From Hathewaya histolytica (GTDB lineage: Bacteria; Bacillota; Clostridia; Clostridiales; Clostridiaceae), in assembly GCF_901482605.1 (NCBI RefSeq), contig NZ_LR590481.1:2480001-2544000 (forward strand): DNA of 64,000 bases. The letters are read 5' to 3'. Every line of letters begins with the position of its first letter. Positions within the stretch are counted from its first letter, which is position 1. Below the pieces are notes generated by a model. It worked only from the letters and a program-made list of their open reading frames with translations. It was not told where the DNA came from and did not search any database. Below are positions 19,350 through 29,667 of this stretch, piece after piece. The position numbers and the translations under genes are program-made.

Positions 19350-19413
19350 AAGTTATTCACTCTCCTTCCTATGTAATTTTAACATAAATTTATTATTTAA
19401 AATATCGTATACC

Positions 19414-20949
19414 TTAAGATACATTAAATTTTCCTTTAACTTCTTTATAACTGAAAATCTTAAGTATAATTACTGCTAATAAATAAGTAATAACACCAAT
19501 TACTATAGCTGATAAGCAAGCTAAATCATTACTTAGTGTATGCGTATACATATATTTATACCCCAATATTACAGAAATAGACATAATTAAAGATGCTATA
19601 ATAGGCTTTATTATGGAATCCAACATATTTATAGGCATTAAAAGCTTTCTTTTAATTAAAATCATATTTAAAATGCTAGAGGTTATATATCCTATTGTAG
19701 ATCCTATAACTGCGCCATATATGTTTATATTAGGAATAGGTACTAGTATATAAGTTAGTATAATTTTTAATATACATCCTATTGCAAGATTTTTAACTGG
19801 AGCATAAAAGTTATTCATAGCTTGTAGAAGAGTTGTGCTACATTGACTTAGTACTATAAATGGTAAAGATATAGCCATATATTTTAAAATCGTATATCCG
19901 CCAAAGTCTCCTCTAAAAACCAGGCTCATTACAGGATATGATAAAAAATATAATCCCATAGCTGAAGGCATTGAAATCACACTAGAAAGTTTTATAACTC
20001 CTTCTACTTTATTTTGTAATTCTACCTTTCTGTTTTTCACATATGCTTCCGCTACAATAGGAACAATAGATGTACATAAAGCCACAGAAAGAGCTAACGG
20101 TACATGAGATAATGTAGCTGCCTTTCCCGTTAGTTGTCCATATAATATAGCTGCGTCTTTGCTTGAAAACCCTGCCCTTAATAACCCTCTTGGAACTACT
20201 ATAGAATCAACTAATCCCATTATTGTTCCTACTACAGCCCCAAAAGAAAACGGAATAGCATTTCTCAATATATCACCTACAATGGGACGCTTAATATCTG
20301 ATTTTTTCTTAGGTATATATCTTAATACTGATAAAAATTTTATAACTAAATATATAAATCCTAATAAAGAACCTATTAGTGCTCCTAACGCAGCTCCACC
20401 TGCCGCATATTCTATACCTAAAGGAAAAAGCATATATGCAAGGCCTACCCCCCCAACTACCCTTCCTATTTGCTCTATAACTTGCGAAATCGCAGTTGGA
20501 TTCATATTATGTAATCCTTGAAAAAAACCTCTTAAAATTCCCATTGTTATTACGAATACAGGCGCAAGAGATGTAGCTATTAATGCATAGTATGATTTTC
20601 TATCCCATCTTAAAGAGGTTATTATGTTATCGGAAAAAAATATTAATATAAAGGAAAATGCCAAAGCCGTAGGAATCATAATTAAAAAAGTGGATCGAAT
20701 AACTCTAAGTATACCATTTCCATCATTTTTAGCATTCATCTCCGAAATTATCTTTGATACCGCTATAGGTATCCCTGAAGATACCGCTATAAAAGTAAGA
20801 TATAATGGATATGACATTTGATAATATCCCATACCTTCATCACCAAGGAGAATTTGCATTGGGATTCTAAAAAACAACCCCAAAAACCTTGCAAATATAC
20901 CAGCTGCCCCTAAAATTAAGGTGCTTTTTATCAAGGTCTGTCTTTTCAT
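19414..20949 (-). CDS. spoVB: SpoVB-like polysaccharide flippase (MOP superfamily)
   Basis: Multi-pass membrane protein (511 residues, about 14 helices) of the MATE/MOP flippase superfamily that moves lipid-linked glycans across the membrane. The N-terminus, IKSTLILGAAGIFARFLGLFFRIPM, is typical of SpoVB/YtgP/MurJ-type proteins. Its position between spoVT and yabN matches Bacillus yabM, a SpoVB paralogue, so a sporulation or wall-precursor role is possible but not certain. ATG with TGGGGG upstream. Confidence 0.85.
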   Translation of the reverse strand: MKRQTLIKSTLILGAAGIFARFLGLFFRIPMQILLGDEGMGYYQMSYPLYLTFIAVSSGIPIAVSKIISEMNAKNDGNGILRVIRSTFLIMIPTALAFSFILIFFSDNIITSLRWDRKSYYALIATSLAPVFVITMGILRGFFQGLHNMNPTAISQVIEQIGRVVGGVGLAYMLFPLGIEYAAGGAALGALIGSLLGFIYLVIKFLSVLRYIPKKKSDIKRPIVGDILRNAIPFSFGAVVGTIMGLVDSIVVPRGLLRAGFSSKDAAILYGQLTGKAATLSHVPLALSVALCTSIVPIVAEAYVKNRKVELQNKVEGVIKLSSVISMPSAMGLYFLSYPVMSLVFRGDFGGYTILKYMAISLPFIVLSQCSTTLLQAMNNFYAPVKNLAIGCILKIILTYILVPIPNINIYGAVIGSTIGYITSSILNMILIKRKLLMPINMLDSIIKPIIASLIMSISVILGYKYMYTHTLSNDLACLSAIVIGVITYLLAVIILKIFSYKEVKGKFNVS

Positions 20950-21029
20950 AAATAATTACCCCCAATAATAAATATATAAAATTGCCCTATATTAAATATA
21001 TTTTTTATTTTAGGTATTATTACTTAAGA

Positions 21030-21071
21030 AAAAAATAAGTGGCAGTAAGAAAAGTTCTTACTGCCACTTAT
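21030..21071 (-). terminator. spoVT terminator
   Basis: A 17-bp perfect stem (21035-21051 with 21055-21071) with a very short loop, followed by a T run on the minus strand, just past the spoVT stop at 21075. Confidence 0.85.
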
Positions 21072-21074
21072 GTA

Positions 21075-21623
21075 TTATTCCATTTGCTTTCCTAAGAAAT
21101 TAGCTGCCGTTTCAGCTAGCTTTAACTCTAAATCTCCAAATTCTTTTCTGTCATCATCAGTCAACATAACTACATTACCAATGGTATCTCCTTCAGCTAT
21201 TATTGGAGCTATAACTTGGTACTTATATCTAGATTCATCATCATCTTCATATATAGGAATTATATCTTCTGATCCTTCACCTAAAATAATAGGCTTTCTT
21301 TCTTCCATAATTCTTTCTAAATCAGAACTGATTTTTCTATCCATATATTCTTTTCTAGATCCACCACTTATTGAAATAATACCATCTTTATCTGTTATTA
21401 TTACTGTTCCTCCAAGAGATTGTTGAAGAGCATCTGCATATTCCTTTGAAAAATTACTTAACTCTTCTATTGGAGAATACTTCTTTAGTATTACGCCACC
21501 TTCCCTATCTGTAAATATCTCTAGTGGGTCTCCTTCTCTTATCCTTAAAGTTCTTCTAATTTCTTTAGGTATAACAACTCTTCCTAAATCATCTATACGT
21601 CTTACTATACCTGTTGCCTTCAT
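21075..21623 (-). CDS. spoVT: Stage V sporulation protein T
   Basis: AbrB-family transcription factor that tunes sigma-G-dependent genes in the forespore. The 182-residue protein has the SpoVT-AbrB swapped-hairpin DNA-binding domain at residues 1-50 (MKATGIVRRIDDLGRVVIPK, then RRTLRIREGDPLEIF). A GAF-like C-terminal domain follows (about 57-182). ATG with AAAGGAGG. It lies next to mfd/prsA as in Bacillus and has its own terminator. Since it is a forespore regulator, sigma-G control is likely, but I could not read a convincing promoter. Confidence 0.96.
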   Translation of the reverse strand: MKATGIVRRIDDLGRVVIPKEIRRTLRIREGDPLEIFTDREGGVILKKYSPIEELSNFSKEYADALQQSLGGTVIITDKDGIISISGGSRKEYMDRKISSDLERIMEERKPIILGEGSEDIIPIYEDDDESRYKYQVIAPIIAEGDTIGNVVMLTDDDRKEFGDLELKLAETAANFLGKQME

Positions 21624-21747
21624 TTGTTTTCCTCCTTTTATACATGTGTTACATAAAATATCCTTGTGTTATTATTATCTTTATAATTATGAAATTTTAT
21701 ACACATATATAAATCATTTTTTCATAGTAAGACATAATTTTCATATA

Positions 21748-22758
21748 TTATTTTAAATTATCCTCATAAGTCTTAGCTTTTACTTCTTCTTTCCACTTTT
21801 TCATATTCTCTTCCCAAGTTTTTAATTTCTTTTCAGCTATTAATTTTTCATTTATTCTCTCTTTTACTTCTTCATATTTTTTTGCTGGATAGTCTGTTTT
21901 ATCTAAAACTTTTACAATATGAAATCCATCTTCATCTTTAACTGGTGTAGTTACCTCACCTTTTTTAAGTGTCATTGTACTTGTTAAATAAGGTTTTTGA
22001 TAAAGTTCTCTATATGTTAAAAATCCTATTTCTCCACCTTTAGATTTAGTCATTTCATCTTTACTTTTCTCTTTAGCAATTTTAGCAAAATCTGCACCAC
22101 CATCTAATTTCTTCTTTATAGCATCCGCTTCTTCTTTCTTCTCTACAACTATTTGTGCAAGTTTAACACCATTAGGTTTTTCTGTAAAATCATTCACATT
22201 TTTATTGTAATGTTCTTTCATTTCCTTTTCATCTACTTTTACATCTTTAGTTACACTTTCATATAATTTATTTGTAGTTAATTCTATTTGTACATTTTCT
22301 TTTATCCTAGATTTTAATTTTTCCTCTGTAAGCTTCTCTTTTTCAAGAGCCTTCTTGTAGTCCTCTTCTTTTGGGAAATTAGCTTTTATTTGTTTATAAG
22401 CTTCATCAGCTTTTTTATTTATTTCTTCGTCAGTTACCTTTACCTTTAAATCCTTAGATTTCTTTAATATAATTTCATTGCTAACTAAAACTTGAAGTAA
22501 TTGCTCTCTTTGTTTTTGTAAAATTTCTTTAGCTTCTGAATTCTCTTCATATTTTTCTCCAAACTTTTCTTTTAATGCAGCATGCATAAATGCTAATCTA
22601 TCATCAATTTCTCCTCTAGTAATCACTTTACCATTTACTTTGGCAACTTTACTTTTAGCTACAGATTCAGGTGTTTTTTGTACCATTTTACAACCTGTTA
22701 ATCCAACTGTTATTGAAAATGCTAAAACAATACTTACAACTTTCTTTGTATTCTTCAC
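21748..22758 (-). CDS. prsA: PrsA-like foldase lipoprotein
   Basis: Extracytoplasmic peptidyl-prolyl isomerase that helps secreted proteins fold. The 336-residue precursor has a lipoprotein signal peptide ending LTGC (Cys 23), a SurA/PrsA-type N-domain, and a parvulin domain (about 197-290, GVKLAQIVVEKKEEADAIKK to DGFHIVKVLDK). The C-terminal helix is charged. GTG start with GGGGGAAG. It follows mfd and precedes spoVT. Bacillus does not have a foldase at this position, so this is a local insertion into the conserved order. Confidence 0.88.
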   Translation of the reverse strand: MKNTKKVVSIVLAFSITVGLTGCKMVQKTPESVAKSKVAKVNGKVITRGEIDDRLAFMHAALKEKFGEKYEENSEAKEILQKQREQLLQVLVSNEIILKKSKDLKVKVTDEEINKKADEAYKQIKANFPKEEDYKKALEKEKLTEEKLKSRIKENVQIELTTNKLYESVTKDVKVDEKEMKEHYNKNVNDFTEKPNGVKLAQIVVEKKEEADAIKKKLDGGADFAKIAKEKSKDEMTKSKGGEIGFLTYRELYQKPYLTSTMTLKKGEVTTPVKDEDGFHIVKVLDKTDYPAKKYEEVKERINEKLIAEKKLKTWEENMKKWKEEVKAKTYEDNLK

Positions 22759-22852
22759 TTTACTTCCCCCGATTCATATCTATTTTTTTATTATCTATCT
22801 GTATATCCTTGAATAAAATTCATATTCTACAAAATTTATTCTATCACAAATA

Positions 22853-25800
22853 TTACCTATTTAAAACTATACTTTTAAAGTCTTTTAGAATTTTTATTAA
22901 ATTCTCCAATAAATCTTCCTTTTTTATATTTTTTAAATTATAAGCTATTATAGGCTCTTCGCCCATTTTAATTATAAGTTCTTTTCTATATTCAGATAAA
23001 ACTTTTTTAATAATATCTTTTGAAAGCTTATCTTTATTTAAAAACTGCATATTAACTCTATCTTTAACCTCTTTAATTTCTACTATTCCTATTGAATTTG
23101 CAACGCTTTTTAAGTAAGCTATATTAATAAGATTATTAACTGGTACTGGAATATCTGAGAATCTATCTTCAATTTCTTCTTGTATATCCATCAATTCATC
23201 CATAGACGATATAGATGCAATTTTTTTATAAACTTCGATTTTTTGTGTTTCATCCTTAATATATCCACTAGGGATATATGCATCTATTTTAATTTCTATG
23301 GTTGTTTCAATTTCTTCTTTTTCTATATCACCCTTGATTTTACTTATAGTATCTTCTAACATACGACAATATAGATCATATCCAACAGAAGACATATGTC
23401 CATGCTGGGACGATCCCATCATATTACCTGCACCTCTTATTTCTAAATCTCTCATAGCAATTTTAAAACCAGATCCTAGTTCTGTAAATTCCTTTATTGC
23501 TTTTAATCTTTTCTCTGCTACCTCTGTTAGGACTTTGTCTTTTTTATAAGTAAAATATGAGTAAGCTAATCTATTAGAACGTCCAACTCTTCCTCTTAGC
23601 TGATAAAGCTGAGATAATCCCATTTTATCTGCATCATATATTATCATTGTGTTAGCATTTTGAACATCTATACCAGTTTCTATAATTGTAGTACATAGAA
23701 GAAGGTCATATTTTTGTTCTATAAAATCTATCATTATATTTTCTAATTCCCGTTCACTCATCTGCCCATGTGCCACAGCTATCCTTGCTTCCGGAACTAA
23801 TTTATGCAAATATGAACTCATATCTAATATAGTTTCTACCCTGTTGTATACAAAGAATATCTGTCCATCACGACTAATCTCCCTTAGAATTGCATCTCTA
23901 ATAAGTTGTTCATTAAATTCAACAACATAAGTTTGAATTGGATATCTTTCTTCTGGTGGAGTTTCTATAACACTAATATCCCTCACCCCTGTCAAGGACA
24001 TATGTAATGTTCTTGGGATAGGTGTTGCTGATAAAGTTAGGACATCAATGTTTTTCTTTAACTCTTTCACTTTTTCCTTATGTTTCACTCCAAATCTTTG
24101 TTCTTCATCTACAATCAAAAGACCTAAATCTTTAAAGATAACATCTTTCTGTAATATTTTATGTGTACCTATAATAATATCTAAATTTCCTTCTTTTAAT
24201 AATTGTAATGCCTTCTTTTGTTCAGCTGGTGTCCTAAATCTAGAAAGCATATCTATTTTTACAGGAAAATCACTAAATCTTTTTAAAAAATTATTATAAT
24301 GTTGTTTTGCTAATATAGTTGTGGGAACTAAAACTGCCACCTGTTTGCCATCCATCACGGATTTAAAGGCAGCCCTTAGCGCCACTTCAGTTTTTCCATA
24401 TCCAACATCCCCACAAAGTAGCCTATCCATAGGTTTATTGGATTGCATATCTTTTTTTATGTCTTCTATAGCAGTTAGCTGATCAGGGGTCTCTTGAAAT
24501 GGAAATTCCTCCTCAAATTGTTTTTGCCAAACAGTATCCTTTGAAAAAGCATAACCTTTTAGTATACTTCTTGCTGCATACAATTTTATCAATTCTTCTG
24601 CTATATCTTCTATAGATTTTTTTACTTTCCGTTTAGCCTTTGTCCACTCAGCACTACTTAACTTTGTAACCTTAGGTGATTTCCCTTCCGAACCGATATA
24701 TTTTTGTACAAGATCCAATTGTTCTACAGGTACGTAAAGTATATCATTACCGCCATAGGCAACTTGAAGATAATCTTTTTTATGGTTTCCAACTTCAAGC
24801 TGCTTAATTCCTCTATATACACCTATACCGTGGTTTACATGAACTACATAGTCACCTAACTTTAATTCAGTAAAACTCTTTATTTTTGATATACCCTTTT
24901 GAGACGTTTTACTGCTTCTCAACTTTCTTTTAGATTCACCAAAAACACCTTTATCTGATATAACACAAAGCTTTAAATCTGGATAATCATAACTTTTTAG
25001 TTGACTTCCGTAGCTTACAACGACTTCCCCGTTATGTATCTCATCAACTAAATCTTTATAAACACTTTCCACTCCTCTATCTATTAAAGTATCTATTAAC
25101 CTTTGTCCTCTACTTTTAGTTCCAGATAATATTAATATTTTATATTGCTTTTTCTTTTTATCTCTAATATCATCTATTAGCAGATCAAGTTGTCCATGAT
25201 AATCATTTAATGTTATTTGAGTAAAGGATACTATGGATTTTGGAGCAAATTCTTTTAAAGTTTTAGGCATAGAGCTAACTGTAATCATCTCTTTTTCTTC
25301 TAATATCCCTTTAAGCATATCTCTGCTTATAATTAATTCACCTTGTCTAGGTAGTATATTTCCTCTGCTCAAAAAATTCTCATAGTTTTCATTGAACTCC
25401 ATATAAAGGCTCTCTATTTTACCCGAACATCTCTGTGGATCATCCATTACTAAAAAAGCACCTTTAAAGTAATCAAAAAAAGTTGAGGTTTTTTCATAGA
25501 AATATGGTATATAACTGTCTATTGTCTCAAAACTCCATCTTTCTTTTAAAGATTCTAAATTACTCTTTATTATTCCATTTATCTTTTCTACTTCTTCATT
25601 TTTCTTACTATCCTTGAATTTATCTGATAAAATGTTTAAGTCTTCTTTTATCGCATTATATCCTTTATTAAGATTTTCATTATAAAGAATTATCTCTTTT
25701 GCTGGAAAAATCTCTATAGTATAACACTTTTCTATACTCCTCTGTGTCTCAGCACTAAATGTTCTGATAGAATCTATCTCATCATCGAAAAGTTCAATTC

Positions 25801-26377
25801 TATAAGGCATATCAGCTATAGGAGGGAATATATCTATTATTCCTCCTCTTATAGAGAATTGACCCTTATTCTCAACAGTTAGACTTCTTTCATATCCACA
25901 TTGAACGAGCTTTTCACTTAATTCTTTTATATCTAATATATCTCCTACTGAAAGCTTAAATATATTCTCTTTAAATAAATCTACAGGGGTGTAAACAGAA
26001 GCTAATGCATCTACACAAGTTATAAGTACACTATTTTTTCCTTGTAGAACTTCTTTTAAAACCCGTAATCTTTCCCATCTTAAATCACCAGAAATAGCAT
26101 CTATATTATAAAACACTAATTCTTTAGTGGGAAAATAACTTAAATTAGGTATATATAAGTTTAAATCTTCATAAAGATTTCTAGCCTCTACGTCGCTGTG
26201 AGTAATAATTAGTATTGGCTTATTTATTTTATTATATAATCCACTTATTAAATAAGCTTTTGCTGATTCTGATATGCCATAAATTCCTACAGGAAAGTTA
26301 TTCTTATCTATATTTTTATTTATTTCAAGAAACTTATCACTCTCGAGTAGTGGCTGCATTAATCCTTTTAATCTCAT
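22853..26377 (-). CDS. mfd: Transcription-repair coupling factor Mfd
   Basis: Pushes stalled RNA polymerase off DNA lesions and recruits UvrA. The 1174 residues match full-length Mfd. They include the UvrB-homology region (about 20-360), the RNA polymerase-interacting domain (LGDYVVHVNHGIGVYRGI, about 510), and the superfamily 2 translocase with Walker A CGDVGYGKTEVA (about 660) and the DEEQ box (LLIVDEEQRFG). The GRVGRS motif and the C-terminal TRCF domain follow. ATG with AAGAGG. It follows pth by 34 bases. Confidence 0.97.
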   Translation of the reverse strand: MRLKGLMQPLLESDKFLEINKNIDKNNFPVGIYGISESAKAYLISGLYNKINKPILIITHSDVEARNLYEDLNLYIPNLSYFPTKELVFYNIDAISGDLRWERLRVLKEVLQGKNSVLITCVDALASVYTPVDLFKENIFKLSVGDILDIKELSEKLVQCGYERSLTVENKGQFSIRGGIIDIFPPIADMPYRIELFDDEIDSIRTFSAETQRSIEKCYTIEIFPAKEIILYNENLNKGYNAIKEDLNILSDKFKDSKKNEEVEKINGIIKSNLESLKERWSFETIDSYIPYFYEKTSTFFDYFKGAFLVMDDPQRCSGKIESLYMEFNENYENFLSRGNILPRQGELIISRDMLKGILEEKEMITVSSMPKTLKEFAPKSIVSFTQITLNDYHGQLDLLIDDIRDKKKKQYKILILSGTKSRGQRLIDTLIDRGVESVYKDLVDEIHNGEVVVSYGSQLKSYDYPDLKLCVISDKGVFGESKRKLRSSKTSQKGISKIKSFTELKLGDYVVHVNHGIGVYRGIKQLEVGNHKKDYLQVAYGGNDILYVPVEQLDLVQKYIGSEGKSPKVTKLSSAEWTKAKRKVKKSIEDIAEELIKLYAARSILKGYAFSKDTVWQKQFEEEFPFQETPDQLTAIEDIKKDMQSNKPMDRLLCGDVGYGKTEVALRAAFKSVMDGKQVAVLVPTTILAKQHYNNFLKRFSDFPVKIDMLSRFRTPAEQKKALQLLKEGNLDIIIGTHKILQKDVIFKDLGLLIVDEEQRFGVKHKEKVKELKKNIDVLTLSATPIPRTLHMSLTGVRDISVIETPPEERYPIQTYVVEFNEQLIRDAILREISRDGQIFFVYNRVETILDMSSYLHKLVPEARIAVAHGQMSERELENIMIDFIEQKYDLLLCTTIIETGIDVQNANTMIIYDADKMGLSQLYQLRGRVGRSNRLAYSYFTYKKDKVLTEVAEKRLKAIKEFTELGSGFKIAMRDLEIRGAGNMMGSSQHGHMSSVGYDLYCRMLEDTISKIKGDIEKEEIETTIEIKIDAYIPSGYIKDETQKIEVYKKIASISSMDELMDIQEEIEDRFSDIPVPVNNLINIAYLKSVANSIGIVEIKEVKDRVNMQFLNKDKLSKDIIKKVLSEYRKELIIKMGEEPIIAYNLKNIKKEDLLENLIKILKDFKSIVLNR

Positions 26378-26411
26378 AATATTACACCTCTTAATCTAAG
26401 CAATCACTTCA

Positions 26412-26978
26412 TTACTCAGCAATAAAACCATTATATTTATTCATGGCTTCAGGAACACCTTCACTTATGATTGTTTTTACTATTTCTGGACACACATTTA
26501 ATACACCTTCAACTTTCGCTCTTCCCTCTTTAGAAAATCTTCCTAAAACATGAGACACGAGCTCCCCCCTAGGTGCACCTACCCCTATTTTAATTCTAGG
26601 GAAATCGTCTGTACCTATCTTTTTTATGATATCCTTTATTCCGTTATGACCACCCGCACTGCCCTTAGCTCTTATCCTAACTCTACCTTCATCCAAACTA
26701 ATATCATCATATAGTACTATTATGTTTTGTGAAGGGATATTAAAATAATCTGAAGCTAATATAACACTATCACCACTTAGGTTCATATATGTGGAAGGTT
26801 TTAAAAGAATGACCTTCTCCATTCCTATTCTGACTTCTCCATATAATCCTTTAAATTTTTCCCTATCAATGCCAAGTTTATACTCCTTTGCTAAAATATC
26901 TATTGCATCAAACCCTGCATTATGTCGCGTTTTATCATATTCCTTTCCAATGTTTCCAAGTCCAATTACTAAATACAT
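26412..26978 (-). CDS. pth: Peptidyl-tRNA hydrolase
   Basis: Releases tRNA from peptidyl-tRNAs that drop off ribosomes; the Bacillus gene is also called spoVC. Family motifs: VIGLGNIGKEYDKTRHNAGFDAID with the catalytic His, LLKPSTYMNLSG, and LDEGRVRIRAKGSAGGHNGIKDI. I start at ATG 26978 (188 residues) because GGAGGTC lies just ahead and the protein then begins MYLVIGLGN. An upstream TTG (26993) overlaps the ribosome binding site. Next in line are mfd and prsA. Confidence 0.96.
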   Translation of the reverse strand: MYLVIGLGNIGKEYDKTRHNAGFDAIDILAKEYKLGIDREKFKGLYGEVRIGMEKVILLKPSTYMNLSGDSVILASDYFNIPSQNIIVLYDDISLDEGRVRIRAKGSAGGHNGIKDIIKKIGTDDFPRIKIGVGAPRGELVSHVLGRFSKEGRAKVEGVLNVCPEIVKTIISEGVPEAMNKYNGFIAE

Positions 26979-27013
26979 TTTGACCTCCAACATACCTCTT
27001 TAAAATTTATAAA

Positions 27014-27045
27014 AATAATTAGCATGCATATGCATGCTAATTATT
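27014..27045 (-). terminator. 32-bp perfect palindrome, likely terminator
   Basis: A perfect palindrome centred on GCATGCATATGCATGC, followed by a T run on the minus strand. It sits between the HtrA-like gene and pth and probably ends the response regulator-kinase-HtrA transcript. As a palindrome with almost no loop it is unusual and could also be a protein-binding site. Confidence 0.65.
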
Positions 27046-27066
27046 TATTTTAAATTATTTAGTGTA

Positions 27067-28221
27067 TTACTTCAAGCTATAAGCACTTATATCATTATAA
27101 ATAATTTCACCATTTCTCCAAATTTTCAAAATCAATCTATCATCTTTTTTATGATTACTTACAATCTCAACCAGCTGAGCTAAATCTTTAATTTCCTTAT
27201 CATTCACTGCCAATATTATATCTGTTGGTCTAATTTTAGCAATCTCACCTATACTCCCCTTACAAACTTTTTGTATATAAAGGCCTTTAACTCCATCATT
27301 AGAAGTAGGAACTGTGCCTTTTCCCATTATTCCTATATTCTTTATAACTGTATTATTATTATTTAATATATTCTCTACAATTTCCTGTACTTCTGTAATT
27401 TTTAAAGCACTATAAGTTATTTCTGGGGAAAGCTTAACTTTAGGTGCAAAATTTATTCCTATTAAGTTACCACCCTCATTATACATAAAAATATTATCAG
27501 TTTCTTCTCTTCTTAGTATATTGGTTATTATTACATTAATAAGACTTTTACCTTTAATAGATGTATTACTATTACCAAATATCTTCTTATGGATGCCTTC
27601 AACACTTCCTTGAAATATTTCTACATCCTCTAATTTACTCTTTTCTTCTATAACTATAACCCTATCACCTTTAGATGTATTGTCTATTATGTCTGGAAAA
27701 TCAATCTTACCAACATCCACCTTAATAACACCAATCTTACTTAAAGAATCTTTACCTATGAACTCTCCATGACGTATAACCTTATTAAAAAACTGAATTT
27801 CAATGTTTTCTTTTAGGTTTATATTATCAGAACAAGTTATTATATGTCCATCATCTCTATAAACTACACCCAACCTCTTCTTATTTCCATTTTTTATTAC
27901 AACAATGCCTTTTTCAATTTTGTTTAAAGCATGTTTGTTGTTTTCTAATATCTCTTTTTTAGAAATAATCTTCTTGTTTTCGAATTTAGTAGTTAGCTTT
28001 TTATTAGTTAGATTTATAGTTTTAGTCTTATTATCATTTTTCATATATGCACTTATAAACATTCCTGACACTACAGTAACTGTAATAATAAAAGTGGTTC
28101 TTATAAAATAATTAATCCTTTTTTGTTTTTTACTTTTTCTAAATTCTATATTTTTTTGCACCGTATTAACATTTTGTTTTTTGTCAAACTTCTTAGTAAT
28201 AAGTCTAGATTTTTTCTTCAC
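27067..28221 (-). CDS. Membrane-anchored HtrA-like pseudoprotease with PDZ domain
   Basis: A 384-residue protein with a basic cytoplasmic N-terminus, one transmembrane segment (about 39-58), a trypsin-like domain (about 95-285) and a PDZ domain (about 293-375, GVKGLYIQKVCKGSIGE, PTDIILAVNDKEI). Topology and domains match HtrA/DegP-like proteases, but none of the triad positions is kept. The His site reads TCSDNI (Asp 132), the Asp site DSLSKIGVIKV (Lys 162), and the Ser site YNEGGN (Glu 249 in place of GNSGG). It should bind but not cut peptides. GTG start; 24 bases after the kinase gene. Confidence 0.8.
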   Translation of the reverse strand: MKKKSRLITKKFDKKQNVNTVQKNIEFRKSKKQKRINYFIRTTFIITVTVVSGMFISAYMKNDNKTKTINLTNKKLTTKFENKKIISKKEILENNKHALNKIEKGIVVIKNGNKKRLGVVYRDDGHIITCSDNINLKENIEIQFFNKVIRHGEFIGKDSLSKIGVIKVDVGKIDFPDIIDNTSKGDRVIVIEEKSKLEDVEIFQGSVEGIHKKIFGNSNTSIKGKSLINVIITNILRREETDNIFMYNEGGNLIGINFAPKVKLSPEITYSALKITEVQEIVENILNNNNTVIKNIGIMGKGTVPTSNDGVKGLYIQKVCKGSIGEIAKIRPTDIILAVNDKEIKDLAQLVEIVSNHKKDDRLILKIWRNGEIIYNDISAYSLK

Positions 28222-28245
28222 CTTATCACTTCCTGTTTAAAATGT

Positions 28246-29667
28246 TTAATTCTTTTTAGACTTATCCAAAGTAAAGGAAAAGCATACACCTTTATCTATA
28301 TTTTGTGCCCATATTTCTTGATTAAGTTGTGATAAAATTTCCCTTACTATAGAAAGTCCTAAGCCTGTACTCACTTTAGCCGTTCTAGATTTATCACCTC
28401 TATAAAACCTTTCCCATAACTTGTTTAGAGTATCCTCAGGTATAGGATCACTTTCATTATATATAGAAATTATAGCTTTTTTGGATTTACTTTTACAATT
28501 TATCTTTATTTCAGCTTCATCTTTAGAGTACTTAATAGCATTGTCTAATAAGTTTGTAATTACTTGCACAAGCCTATCTTTATCTGCAACTACCAAAAGC
28601 TTGTCATTATCAAAACATACATCTACTTTTAAATCTTTTTCTCTTATCTTAGTTTCAAATTTTAGAACTGTAACCCTTATAATTTCATTTATATCAACAT
28701 CTTCTACAATTAATTTAAACTTACCATCTTGTAATGCAGAAAGATCTAAAAGTTCATTAACCAAACGAGTTAGACGTTGAATTTCTTCATAAGCCAATTT
28801 TAAATAGTATCTTTCTTTTTCCTTTGGTATAATTCCATCTATTATTCCACCTATAAATCCTTTTATAGAAGTTATAGGTGAACGTATTTCATGAGATACA
28901 TTGGATATAAACTGCCTTCTATTATCCTCAACCTTTTCCAAAAAATCTGCCATATAATTAAATGAACTTGCAAGCTCACCAATTTCATCGTCGGCCTTTA
29001 TAGTTACCCTCTTTTCTACTTCTCCTCTTGATATCTTTCTTGCAACTTGATTTATCTCTCCCAAAGGTTTTACTATTATTCTTTGAGAAAATCTATAAAT
29101 TATTATACACGATATTATTATTCCCAAAATTACTGATATCCATATTATTTCGTATACTCCATTTAAGGGCTCCGTAATTTCTGTCATAGGTGTATTCATT
29201 ATAATGGCTCCCGCAAACTCTTTTGCAGGTGTAAATATAGGAATTTCTATACTATGAATTAAATTGTTATATATTTGCCCATAAGTACCCTTCTTCTCAA
29301 TTATTTTTCTTTTTTTTAGGTCTTCAATATCTTTTATAAAAAGTTGATTTCCTATTAATTTTTTATGTGAAGAGTTAGAAACAGCATATATATACCCCCA
29401 ATTATCCACTATCCATATATCAGCATTTAAATAACCACCTATAAACTCTAAAGTTTCTTCCACAGATTCTGGAGTTGTTTCATTTTTTATATATCTTAGT
29501 GCTAGCTGACTTATTATAACTGATTGACTTTCCAATTGCTCTTTTCTTTGTTTAAAATAATAAGTTTCAAACCAAAAGGAAAGAAATGTAGCTAATATAA
29601 CAAAACTCAAAGATATTATAAGCGTATATGTAGCTAGCATTTTAGTAAATAATCCTCTTTTTTTCAT
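28246..29667 (-). CDS. Two-component sensor histidine kinase
   Basis: A 473-residue membrane kinase with transmembrane segments at about 9-32 and 172-190 around an extracytoplasmic sensor of about 140 residues. A HAMP domain and HisKA follow, with the H-box FISNVSHEIRSPITSIKGF (phospho-acceptor His near 260). The HATPase domain has N-box QVITNLLDNAIKYS and G-box TGLGLSIVREIL. It lacks a PAS domain. ATG immediately after the regulator's stop codon, so the pair is co-translated. The signal is unknown; the adjacent dead HtrA-like protein could be its periplasm-facing partner. Confidence 0.93.
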   Translation of the reverse strand: MKKRGLFTKMLATYTLIISLSFVILATFLSFWFETYYFKQRKEQLESQSVIISQLALRYIKNETTPESVEETLEFIGGYLNADIWIVDNWGYIYAVSNSSHKKLIGNQLFIKDIEDLKKRKIIEKKGTYGQIYNNLIHSIEIPIFTPAKEFAGAIIMNTPMTEITEPLNGVYEIIWISVILGIIISCIIIYRFSQRIIVKPLGEINQVARKISRGEVEKRVTIKADDEIGELASSFNYMADFLEKVEDNRRQFISNVSHEIRSPITSIKGFIGGIIDGIIPKEKERYYLKLAYEEIQRLTRLVNELLDLSALQDGKFKLIVEDVDINEIIRVTVLKFETKIREKDLKVDVCFDNDKLLVVADKDRLVQVITNLLDNAIKYSKDEAEIKINCKSKSKKAIISIYNESDPIPEDTLNKLWERFYRGDKSRTAKVSTGLGLSIVREILSQLNQEIWAQNIDKGVCFSFTLDKSKKN

